From NCBI GenBank assembly GCA_028565635.1, contig JAOXYB010019749.1, positions 1 through 17,745 of the forward strand: a stretch of 17,745 nt of DNA, given 5' to 3'. The notes beneath the pieces are model-generated. The model saw only the letters and a program-made list of their open reading frames with translations. It had not been told where the DNA came from and made no database searches. Made by a program: the position numbers and the translations under genes. Source of the DNA: Phoronis ovalis (Eukaryota > Phoronida > Phoronidae). Shown here piece after piece: positions 1 to 8,099 of the stretch (positions are counted from its first letter, which is position 1; each line of letters opens with the position of its first letter).

Positions 1-140
1 AGGGTCACTTTTTATACCTACAAGTCTTTTAAAGGGGTGTTTTTAGCAGCCTATATACGCGTTTAGGGGCTTTTTTTAAACCTGTGTTTGCGCATGTGGA
101 CCCACCCTTTACATAAGTGCCCTCCCCGGGGGTCAATCGC
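1..140. repeat. Repeat fragment at left window edge (CCCGGGG-type)
   Basis: On the minus strand it reads CCCCCGGGGAGGGCACTTAT followed by a GGGTGGGTCCACATG stretch and AAAGCCCC; GC-richer than the surroundings. Its opening resembles the element at the right edge. Continues out of the window. Confidence 0.4.
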
Positions 141-184
141 ACTGTAAGCATCTTGAATCTGAACAATGATACAACTAACAAAGA

Positions 185-379
185 CTAGATTAGTAACAAC
201 CAAATCAATGCATATGCACATGATGTTGCTGCTTTGAAAATACCTTCATTCAATACTGGTACAACTCTAGCTTCTGCTGTTCCAACACTGTTCCTGGCAT
301 TTAACTTGTACACTTGAAAATCAGCTGGATTAAAATGACTCATCTCAAAGGTAGCCACATTTGTTGATGATGTGTCTCG
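185..379 (-). CDS. Gene B exon 11: second half of Ig3, with possible read-through GPI signal and stop
   Basis: Starts after TTTCAG with RDTSSTNVATFEMSHFNPAD, then FQVYKLNARNSVGTAEARVV. This is an Ig E-F-G segment, but the strand-F position normally Cys is Leu (Y-K-L, L521). Two endings are possible. A donor at GAAG|GTATTT (exon end 244, phase 1) would join a last exon outside the window, as in gene A. Without splicing, the frame continues GIFKAATSCAYALIWLLLI to a TAG at 187-185; small residues followed by an 11-residue hydrophobic end resemble a GPI-attachment signal. The two could be alternative forms. The Ig part is sure, the ending is not. Confidence 0.85.
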   Translation of the reverse strand, partial: RDTSSTNVATFEMSHFNPADFQVYKLNARNSVGTAEARVVPVLNEGIFKAATSCAYALIWLLLI

Positions 380-3300
380 CTGAAATTGGTAAATTATCAA
401 ATTTAGTTTCTAAAATAAGAAATTATGTGAAAAATGTATAATTGGCTAGTAAGATTGAGTTGTATATTCATTCGCAGTAAATTGTTAATATATGGAAATG
501 ATTATTTGTGTAAACATAATTCCAACAGGTATTGTACAACAAGTACCTATAACTGTAGAAAATGCCTTACAAAAAGTAAATGCATTTGAAATAAGTAAAG
601 TATTTGTTTCAAATTCAACTAACTTCAAGTGTAGTTATGTAACCAAAGCCACCTGGACCATCAGCTTCAAGCCTTTGTAGTTCACCACCCTCCAGAAATT
701 CCCACCATATTTCTGTTGGTTCAGGCAAGGCAACAATGTGACATCGTATTTTAACATTAAGTTCACCTATCTTAGCTGGTTTCACTTGAATACATAGAAT
801 GGATGGTTGAACTACATAATTGAAAAAATGCATGCTCTTAATTTTTACATATTAAATATTAAATTAAAAAACAAAAGTTATGCAGTGCAGGATCTTTTTG
901 TTCGTAAGTTTGTATTGGTGAAAAATGATTTAATACTATTAGTAGGAAAACTCAATAATTAAAAACATTAGAACCAGGTCAGGGAATGGCACCTATTTCT
1001 AGACACCTATAGGTGACTGAAAAGTTTGATGGCATATCTGCCACAAGATTTATATAACATTGATTCTTGTTATGGTACATGTATAGTGTTAGTATAGGAG
1101 TGCTTGGAAAATAGGAATTGTTGATGTCTTAATAAGTTGGTGAAGTATAGCTAGAACACTTACAAGCCATCACAATACTGGCAATTTTATTGAAATAAAC
1201 TTGATATGCTCCTGCTGTGCTCATTGACTTGCACTCTATCAGTTTTCCAGCATCGTCACTGCTTGGATTATGCTCTGCTGTTAAGGTAATCCTAAAATTA
1301 TTAAAAATAACCATTTACAATGTGCATTGTGAGATATATAGCTAACAGACCGCAGACTTATGTAATACAGCCAGGAAGTTACGATGCTTTGTGACACACA
1401 GCAGTGCATTATGCTCTTGCTTCTTATACTGTGCTATTTTTGTTTTGATACATCGGGCCATGGTGACGCAAATATGTTTTTCTAGCATTCTGATTTCAGT
1501 GCAAAGCCATTTCAAACTTCAGGCAGAGCAGTAGAAATTATAAACACTGATAACTTCACGGCAATGCAGTTATTTTCATTACATGCTCAACATAATGGCC
1601 CAAAGATATGCTTCATCATGGAACTTGAACCACTGACTGGTATTTTGTGTCATGAAAAAAATGGCTGAGGCCACACTAATGGGTGAAAGCTCTCAAAAAC
1701 TGAGTCTGTAGAGCGGTTTTTATTATTTAAAAAAAAAAGTGATAAACGGGCGAAACCCCTTAAAAACCAAGTCGCTTGAGCTTTTTTTTTAGTGTTAAAA
1801 GAAAGGAAAAAGTATTTTGAATCAGACAACACCCTGAGAATAAGTGTGAGTTGGGTTTTTATCTTTTCTGATTTTACAATAAATAAATTTTAAAAATTAA
1901 AACATCGAAATTTAAAGTGGTTGGGCCCATTAAACAAGTTTTAAAAAATAAAATAAAAGTGAAAACTCCAAAATTTGAAGCGGTTGTGCCCGTTAAATAA
2001 GGTTTATTTTTTATCTCTCCAGGTGACTGTACACACTTGCTTCATGCATCCAGCTTAACTATCATGAGTATGTTAATTGTGCCAGCTGCAATATCTAAAA
2101 TAATGTTACTTATTATAAGAAATAGTGGATGAGAGAAACTTTAAGAGTTAACATCTACTTACTCAAACAAGAATGTTTTTCTACATTCCTGCAACTTACA
2201 TAGTGGTTTGTGTCTGGAATATGTTTGCCCCAGTAGCAGGTTTCCATTGGACACTTTTTTCTGTCACGGTATTAATTTCATTGCCACCAAGAGTAAGAAT
2301 CACATTAGGATCTGGCATTCCTCCTGTGCTGGTGCATATAAGTTTAACTTGAATATTTGGATGCCAGTTAAAAATCTGTAATTATGAGCGTTAGTGTATG
2401 AAGATATTAGATGATGATTTGGAAAATAAAACTGTTCAAAATCTTGTATGTTACAATACATTGTGAAGCAATCCTATTTTTTTTGCAGAAAACTGTGGGT
2501 AGCAAACCAGAATTTTGAATTTCGGAATGGTAGCAATCTAAAAATATATATAGTCTAGTTAAAATTATACATTACAATCCAAATATAGAATTTTCACTCT
2601 GGGGATTCACACACATCCAAAAATTATTTGAGTATAAAAAAATGTACCTCACAGAATTTTTCTAATATACTTACACTATGCGTATCGTTGTAAACTACAG
2701 CCTGGTTTGTGTTTCCTCCCATAGTTTCACTGGTTAACTCTAAAGTTGTTGGTTTGGCTGTTTAAAACCACAAAATTAATTAAAAATTTACTATATATAT
2801 ACTAATTGTATACAGCAACCAAGTGGTACATGTAATATCATTTAATAAATAAATTAATATTTATGAAGTTCGAAACATAAATGTTATCGTTTATTATACG
2901 TTTAAATATACATTGATCTTGATTTAATTTTTACAAATAGTAACTTTACTTATAAAATTGATTTTTCATGTGGCTAAACATTTAATAAACTACAAAGCAC
3001 ATTACACTACACACCAAGCCAATCCAAAACTTTGATTTGATGCACATCACAATGAATACTATTTGTTTTCCACTGCTGTATCACATACATGGTGTTGTTT
3101 ATGATACACGTACTATATTTAATTCAATGAATCATGTTCTTGTGGAATTTATTTTCTGTAAGGAGACTTTTATCCAAGAGGACGTTTTTATGAAATTTAC
3201 AATAATTTGAATTTTAAATCTATGTTGAGCTAATAAAAGTTGTGAATCAGTGTATATAAATTTAAACTTTCTCTGAAAAGATTCTAACTCACCATGTATA

Positions 3301-6300
3301 AAAAGCTCCATTTGTGAAGACGACTCAATCACTTCATTAGTTTTAAGATGTACACATCTGTAGTTCCCATGGTCTGAAGCTCCAAGCCCTGAGGAAATAC
3401 AATGTTAGAAATTAATTATAAATGCATATAGTGATAATTGATATTTCTTATATAGTTATGACACACTATAATTATGGTGCATGTAATATAATTTATAATT
3501 ATTATATGGTTTCGACTATAAGAATTTGGAAAAATCAATTTTAAAATCTTTAAAATATGAATAAAACCATAACTGGTCTTAGCTGCTTACTTGAAAGTGT
3601 GACAGATAGTGTTCCCACCATTGCAAAATTTCCATTGTTGATATTTAAATTGTAAGTTCTGAAAGAAAATCGACCATTTGCTTGAAAAGTTCCAGTTAGT
3701 TGATTTTGGATATTCACAGCTAACCAGTTATCATCGTGCTGTAATGATGCAAAAGATTAAGTTAACTTTGCAAATTCTGGAACTACTATACCTAACTTAT
3801 AATTATTAATAATAATCCCAGGTAAATTATAAGATGAAAATGAATATATAATGTACTTGGCAGTAAGTGTATGATTTTGGTTTCTTAATCTTAGCTGACA
3901 ATTTTAATGGTTACTTCAAAAGATATTGCAGCTGCATGCCTATGGGGGTATTTGTATATTAACCTAAAATCTTGCATGGAATTCTCTAATAGTAAACACA
4001 ACTCTAAATTTACTTTAAGCTTTCTTTGCTCGTGACTTTTTGTTATGAAAGTTTTATATGCAATAAATATTATTCAAAGGACCAATCATAAGGGGGAATC
4101 TTATTATGCAGTACCTGCATTTTTTCCAATCTAAATCCACTGGAACTGAAATCCCATTCCTCTATACCGTGGCCAATATGTATGGACATGTTACATATAA
4201 TTGTAATAGATGCATCTCCTTCAACAGTTACCTGGCCTATAGGATTTAAATGAAGTGCAGTAGAGGCAGCTGGAAAAAATAAATAAATAAATGTAAGTAT
4301 GAAGGAGAGAAAGGTGATAAATATATACATATCAGTGATAAGAGAGGGCTATAGGGGAAGTTTTCGTGAGCAGCAAGCATTGAGGTCTGTTAAGTTCGAC
4401 CAGCGATCATTTGCTTTTGGCGACAATTTTTTAAAATTATTTGTTGATTTTTTTTTTAATTTTAACTTGCCTGCTAGGCAGCGACCATTTTTTTTATTGC
4501 TTGTGTATTTTTTTGCCGACCTTTTTTTTGGTTATTTTTTTCTTAGCAGCGAGCATTGCCAATTTTTATGTGTGAGCATTGCATCCTGGGGGGACCCCTA
4601 CCCCCCTCATAAGGGGCTGATGAAAAACTCAATTGGGGAATTGTTTTTTCAAATGCTTAGATTAACTCAGTTTTATTTTCTAGACATTTAGTTCTTAAAA
4701 CTTGGACCCAAAATTTTTTACAATGCCATGTTTCGTGAATAAATAATCACACAGTTCTCAATGCACTTGCACATGACAATTCATTCATAAAATGCAGATT
4801 TTTTTTGCAACTGGTGGCACAATCTAGTTAGTGCATGAAAATAGTCTATTGCAGCTCATGCTCCTTGGCAAGTAATTGAAGAAGCTTTAAATTTAAATTA
4901 TAGCTTCCTAGGGTGTGTTTATTAGTCGAGAGATCTAATCTTTGAAAAGATGAACATGTATTTAAATAAATATGCTTACAAATGTCAATGTGCACATGGT
5001 TTTTACAATGTTTCAAAAGCCATATACTGTTATGATACCAGCTAGTGTATCTTTGCTTTTGAAGTCTTGCTGTGACAAGCTTGAGAATGCTATTGTTTAA
5101 TGGCTTGAATCATGTACATAAATCATACACTAAGTAAAAATCGGTCTACTAGCTTATATACACATACCGTGTTGTGCTATATGCTTTTACTTACTCACAC
5201 TTGGAAGGTGGATCAATTTGTTCTGTAAGTTGTGCTGATGGTATCATGACATAGAAATCTGGCTGTGATTTCACAAATGAGGCACTGAAAAGTAAGTTAG
5301 CTTGTTGTAAGAAGGAAATACATTAAAGGTATAGGGTGAAACCTATGCTAGGTATCATGAATATCAATTGCACCTTTTTGTTAAACTTTGCCCACCCAGA
5401 CCTGTCTTCATCTGAGGCTAACTGGACATAACTACTAATCAATCCTCTAGATATGAATTTTAAAAACTGTCCCTCCTATGAAATTATATCCACTCATGCA
5501 CACAAATAATTTGAAATATGTACTCACAAAAATGTAATAGGTCCACTACCGTGGCCAACAGGTGCCTCCCAGTAAAATTCCAGTTTAAACTTGTTGATAT
5601 TGTTAGCATGAGTGACTACATCCCTTGCATTAGAACACCATTGAAGTTGACTTCCTATTTGTGAATTAAGATCCCATGTGCCTGCAATGTTGCCATCAGG
5701 TTTCCGAGCTTGTAGCATGAATCCTTTGAATGCTTCTGTTCCAGCAATTGTAACTAAAATAGGTAAACAATTATTAACTTATTAATAACATTTCGGATTA
5801 GGTAAATTAACATGACATTTGAATTTTCTAAAAATTAATGTATAATCTGGAGGCCTCCTTGTTATGGACTTTACATTATAATATTGATAGACAAGTAAGC
5901 TTTTTTGTAGGATTGTTCAATAAGATTATCAAAATGCATATAGTTATATTTTGATGACATCTCTTTTTTTAAACGTATGTGATAATGAATTCTATTTGCT
6001 AAAAAAACACTATGGGGTTTATAATGCATAACAGTTTTAAATATGTGTCAATTTCAATGGTAAGACCTTTTAATTTTGATTTTAGACTTTCAGGTTAGAC
6101 ATAAAACTTTTAGTTAATAAAATTTAACTGCATGGCAAACTATTCTCCTGCTTTTTATTGTGAAAGCAGTTTGGCTTTATTAACCTGGTAAAGAAATGTA
6201 AGAAAGTGGGCACAGGTCAGTTGATATGTATAATCTGTTCATTATTATGTATTGTTTTGTCGGGTAAAATAAGGGTAAAACATTGTGATATTCTGCAAAC

Positions 6301-7594
6301 TGCTTAGTCATCTTCATACATATCATATAAATACATGAATTTATAATTATACTTCCTATACAACAATTTTCAGCTTTTCTGTTTTATTGTTTGAGGCAGT
6401 ATGAAGAATATATTAAGAAATTATTTCTCAGTATTTTAACAGTGGCTTAATCAAAAAAATTTACCTGATTATTAACATTTGTAATAAGATATTAAAGTTA
6501 CATTAATTTCTTCACTCTGATCTGTTCAACTTGTTGCACATTACATATGCTCGGCGTACGGTGTGGTAATTATGTAATTTCAGACTACTATAACTATAAT
6601 AAATGTGAGTACACTAGCATCATAAACTTTTAAATCTAACTCATAACTCGATAGCTTGAACTATATCCTTCACCCTTTTATGTTAACTATACCTAGTACT
6701 ATGTTCATTGCACTTAGGGCAGGTAGCTTTAATTATTATTAAATTTATGTCAGGTTTAAAGCAATCATGTGTTTAAAATTGCTATATGTACTAGTTATTC
6801 CTGGGAGCTAATATTGCTGCATAGTCCTAGGGACATGACTTCCAAATGATTTAGTCAGTGTCCAGCTGGAACTCCTAGACCCTTTCAGTAGCAATTTCGA
6901 ATTCGAGCTCAAAAATGCTATCGGTAGTGATACAAAATGGTAAAAATCTTAGGCGGTAGAGATCGATACCAAAAGAAAAAATGTTAGCAGTAAACATACC
7001 AAATTACCAATTAGATTTGATTTGTATAAAGGTTCCTCGATTGTAAACATACTCACTGCACATGTGCTAGTTCTTCAAGAACTAAACACGGATGAAATGG
7101 GCAAGTAAATGAGGCAAAACGAAACTTTTACCCTGTAGCAAAAAAGTTGACAGTAGAGTACCAAAATAAAGGTAAGATAATCAAAAGTACATATACCAAA
7201 GTGGGTAAATTTGCTTATACAGTTGAGATACCAAAAGTGCAAAATCGCCATAGGATCCCAAAAAAATACCCTTTCCAGCCCCCCCCCCCCCTCCCCGTAT
7301 CACTTTGGATGGAAGTCATGTCCCTGGGTGTATAGTATGCAGAGTTCACAATATACATCTATTATAGCGAGTATCCGTAAATAAAAGAAACCTACCCAAA
7401 ACCTTTCCACCATGAGTATAAGTTGTAGTTACTGCTGTCACAGTATATGGTGCATTGGCATTGTTTTTTTTGCTAGAGAAGTGATGATCTGGTTCCATTG
7501 TGTCACATACTGCTGTGATACCAGTTCCACTAGGATATTGATGTGTCCCCAATGTAAAACAGCTTAAACCAGCTAGAACCAGTATTGCCTTCAT
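185..7594 (-). CDS. Gene B: reeler domain plus three Ig domains, surface/GPI-anchored protein (11 coding exons)
   Basis: Joined minus-strand exons: 7594-7396, 5753-5528, 5284-5199, 4269-4115, 3738-3591, 3388-3293, 2757-2675, 2375-2200, 1291-1164, 811-624, 379-244 (or 379-185). All junctions are GT/AG and every phase agrees, giving 540 residues plus a tail. Order: signal peptide (about 1-16), reeler domain (about 20-155), linker, V-like Ig1 (171-303; C196, W209, D277-G279-Y281-C283), C2/CD80-like Ig2 (304-432; C345, C410), Ig3 (433-540; C456, W468/W469, strand-F Cys replaced by L521). Reeler domains occur in reelin, spondins and insect/mollusc defence proteins; Ig repeats are adhesion or recognition modules. 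A cell-surface recognition protein is inferred, and the ligand is unknown. The gene lies downstream of paralogue A in the same orientation. The exact 3' end is uncertain. Confidence 0.88.
624..811 (-). CDS. Gene B exon 10: first half of Ig3
   Basis: Residues 433-495. Contains QPSILCIQVKPAK, VKIRCHIVALPEP, EIWWEFLEGGE and GFGYITTLE. The strand-B Cys is C456 and the core Trp is W468/W469. An additional Cys, C439, lies near strand A. The acceptor is TATGTAG|TT; the donor is CTTGAA|GTTAGT, phase 1 in and phase 0 out. The aligned 63 residues are about 52% identical (33 of 63) to gene A exon 15800-15990, with both cysteines and the WWEFLEG block unchanged. Confidence 0.93.
812..1163 (-). other. Intron 9 of gene B
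   Basis: AT-rich; both borders are fixed by flanking Ig exons. I see no exon, RNA gene or repeat in it. Confidence 0.8.
1164..1291 (-). CDS. Gene B exon 9: Ig2 strands E-G
   Basis: Residues 390-432: ITLTAEHNPSSDDAGKLIEC, then KSMSTAGAYQV and an ending NKIASIVMA. The strand-F Cys is C410 in the motif D-D-x-G-K-x-I-E-C-K-S, which pairs with C345. The acceptor is ATTTTAG|GATT; the donor is GCTT|GTAAGT. Phase 2 in, phase 1 out. It matches gene A exon 16286-16410, which shares the D-D-G-K-x-I-E-C-K-S-M block. Confidence 0.93.
1690..2010. repeat. Decayed repeat with two direct copies in intron 8 of gene B
   Basis: Two imperfect copies, 1907-1942 and 1971-2005, with the shared plan AAATTT-AAG-GGTTG-GCCC-TTAAA, start points about 64 bp apart. 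A related piece with GGGCGAAACCCCTTAAAAACC lies near 1748-1768, between an A10 run and a T9 run. Possibly remnants of a small repeat; the family is not recognised. Confidence 0.45.
2200..2375 (-). CDS. Gene B exon 8: Ig2 strands B-D (C2/CD80-like)
   Basis: Residues 332-389: IFNWHPNIQVKLICTSTGGM, then PDPNVILTLGG, with strand-B Cys at 345, ending NIFQTQTT. The C-x-S-x-G-G-M-P-x-P pattern is typical of CD80-like C2-set domains of nectin/kirre-type proteins. The acceptor is ATTACAG|ATT; the donor is CTAT|GTAAGT (phase 0 in, phase 2 out). It aligns along its whole length with gene A exon 17419-17597. Confidence 0.93.
2675..2757 (-). CDS. Gene B exon 7: start of Ig2 (strand A region)
   Basis: Residues 304-331: AKPTTLELTSETMGGNTN, then QAVVYNDTHS. 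It opens with A-K-P-T, a usual Ig domain entry, and carries a possible glycosylation site NDT. The acceptor is AAACAG|CC; the donor is AGT|GTAAGT; phase 1 in, phase 0 out. The matching exon of gene A should lie just beyond the right window edge. Confidence 0.83.
2758..3292 (-). other. Intron 6 of gene B
   Basis: Separates Ig1 from Ig2. A very AT-rich spacer in which nothing was recognised; the short minus-strand frame at 3132-3332 is exon 6 reading on into the intron. Confidence 0.8.
3293..3388 (-). CDS. Gene B exon 6: end of Ig1 (strands F-G)
   Basis: Residues 272-303: RLGASDHGNYRCVHLKTN, then a G strand ending SSQMELFIH. The D-x-G-x-Y-x-C motif (D277, G279, Y281, C283) is the canonical Ig strand-F signature, so Ig1 keeps its normal disulfide with C196. 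The acceptor is TTCCTCAG|GG; the donor is CATG|GTGAGT. It leaves in phase 1, marking the Ig1/Ig2 border. Confidence 0.92.
3591..3738 (-). CDS. Gene B exon 5: middle of Ig1 (strands C' to E)
   Basis: Residues 223-271, starting HDDNWLAVNIQNQ and including FSFRTYNLNINNG and ending FAMVGTLSVTLS. The alternating hydrophobic pattern fits strands D and E of an Ig domain with long C'-D loops. Borders are ATTACAG|CAC and TCAA|GTAAGC; phase 0 in, phase 1 out. No cysteine is encoded here, as expected for this part of the domain. Confidence 0.87.
4115..4269 (-). CDS. Gene B exon 4: N-terminal third of Ig1 (strands A-C)
   Basis: Residues 171-222. It contains GQVTVEGDASITIICNMS, with strand-B Cys at 196, and EEWDF with the strand-C Trp at 209. 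A possible N-glycosylation site NMS lies at 197-199. The acceptor is TTTCCAG|CT (phase 1 in); the donor is ATGCAG|GTACTG (phase 0 out). Its continuation in exons 5-6 gives a long Ig domain resembling a V-set. Confidence 0.9.
4358..4625. repeat. Intronic repeat cluster with GCAGCGA(C/G)CATT units
   Basis: Related units at about 4370 (GCAGCAAGCATTGAG), 4401 (CAGCGATCATTTGC), 4479 (GCAGCGACCATTTTT) and 4547 (GCAGCGAGCATTGCC), separated by T-rich runs. The cluster ends in a G/C-rich block of short inverted pieces around 4585-4616. It produces a spurious plus-strand frame. Probably a decayed interspersed repeat in intron 3 of gene B. Confidence 0.5.
5199..5284 (-). CDS. Gene B exon 3: end of reeler domain and linker
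   Basis: Encodes residues 142-170: FASFVKSQPDFYVMIPS, then AQLTEQIDPPSK. The first residues complete the final reeler strand (I-x-F-x-A-S-F-V is typical). The rest is a short polar linker before Ig1. The acceptor is TTTTCAG|TGCC; the donor is AAGT|GTGAGTAAG, a strong site. It enters after two bases and leaves in phase 1, the usual phase at Ig domain borders. Confidence 0.88.
5528..5753 (-). CDS. Gene B exon 2: main part of reeler domain
   Basis: Encodes residues 67-141. It begins VTIAGTEAFKGFMLQAR, where the F-K-G-F-x-L-Q-A-R block is the reeler hallmark. It continues through a Cys (QWCSNARDVVTH) and the F-x-W-x-A-P-x-G-x-G-x-I-x-F strand near the domain end (FYWEAPVGHGSGPITF). The acceptor is ATTTTAG|TT, entering in phase 1; the donor is TTT|GTGAGT, leaving two bases. 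With exon 1 it makes a nearly full reeler domain of usual size. Highly confident as coding and as reeler. Confidence 0.93.
5754..7395 (-). other. Intron 1 of gene B (between the two reeler halves)
   Basis: 1.6 kb, the largest intron of gene B, dividing the reeler domain. It holds the probable MITE (6826-7330). The rest is AT-rich with no exon-like frame found. Confidence 0.8.
6826..7330. mobile_element. Probable MITE (non-autonomous DNA transposon) in intron 1 of gene B
   Basis: Ends form inverted repeats: left CCTAGGGACATGACTTCC (6826-6843) and right GGAAGTCATGTCCCTGGG (7311-7328). A perfect 14-bp core is followed inwards by similar AAATGAT / ATCACTTTGG stretches. Flanks CATAGT (6820-6825) and TATAGT (7331-7336) may be a short target-site duplication. 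Inside are several TACCAAA units (near 6967, 6998, 7160, 7195, 7231) and a run of 13 C (7279-7291). About 0.5 kb, no coding capacity. The superfamily is not assigned. Confidence 0.65.
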
Positions 7595-7615
7595 GTGATA
7601 TGTTAAAAATTGGCA
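7396..7615 (-). CDS. Gene B coding exon 1: start codon, signal peptide, first half of reeler domain
   Basis: ATG is at 7594-7592. The protein opens MKAILVLAGLSCFTLG, a short signal peptide with one Lys and a hydrophobic core. Then comes YPSG...C-D-T-M-E-P-D-H-H, matching the reeler start pattern C-x-M-x-P-x-H, followed by APYTV and TYTHGGKV. The donor is TTTTGG|GTAGGT (last exon base 7396), leaving one base (G) that completes a Val with exon 2. A polypyrimidine/CAG acceptor at 7616-7617 precedes 21 nt of 5'UTR (7595-7615), so an upstream non-coding exon is expected. The competing donor AAG|GTTTTG was rejected because it breaks the frame. Confidence 0.9.
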
Positions 7616-8033
7616 CTGAAATAAAATTCTATAGGCCTATTAATTATTGTACTGTTTTGTACTTATTCTTTAATTTTGTCTTTATAAAATAGTACTGATT
7701 AATGTGCAGTACGAGTAAATTAGATCATGCCAAATCATAAACATTTATTAAAATACATAACATTTTGATGTTTATTTAACTAAAGAATTTATTGCATAAA
7801 ATAAATCTCAATAAAAAGCAGGTTGTAGCTTTATAATTTCTAACATTATTTAAGCATCCAGCTAACTAGCCAACTACAATAACTTAATTCTTCAGCTGGA
7901 TCTGATTTTGACAAGTTTACAAAAGGAAGGACAATACGAGGCTATAATAACAGAAAATTGTATTTATTAATTAACACATGTTAATGGTATTAAAAAATAG
8001 TTTTCCGAAAGAGCAAATAAAAAAATGTCTTAC

Positions 8034-8090
8034 CTGAAGAAGTAGTCTGCAATTAAAATAATGAACCTTTGGCTGTGACTGGCTGTGAGC
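8034..8090 (-). other. Probable non-coding first exon (5'UTR) of gene B
   Basis: A consensus donor CTTCTTCAG|GTAAGAC has its last exon base at 8034. It faces the acceptor at 7616-7617 in front of the start-codon exon, leaving an intron of 418 nt. A weak TATA-like CATAAAG lies on the minus strand at about 8111-8121, which would put a start near 8085. The 5' limit is a guess. There is no ATG between the donor and about 8090 on this strand in the stretch I read. Confidence 0.45.
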
Positions 8091-8099
8091 TGTGCCTAA

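Noticed and set aside
1650-1832. Minus-strand open frame of 60 codons
   Set aside because: Lies over homopolymer runs and a decayed repeat in an intron; no similarity to the Ig exons.
4299-4691. Plus-strand open frame of 130 codons
   Set aside because: It lies in intron 3 of gene B, is made of T-rich runs and repeated GCAGCGA units, is rich in Phe and shows no domain.
7399-7408. Alternative donor AAG|GTTTTG for gene B exon 1
   Set aside because: Would leave phase 0 whereas the reeler exon 2 needs one carried base; only the GG|GTAGGT donor keeps the frame and the V-T-I strand.
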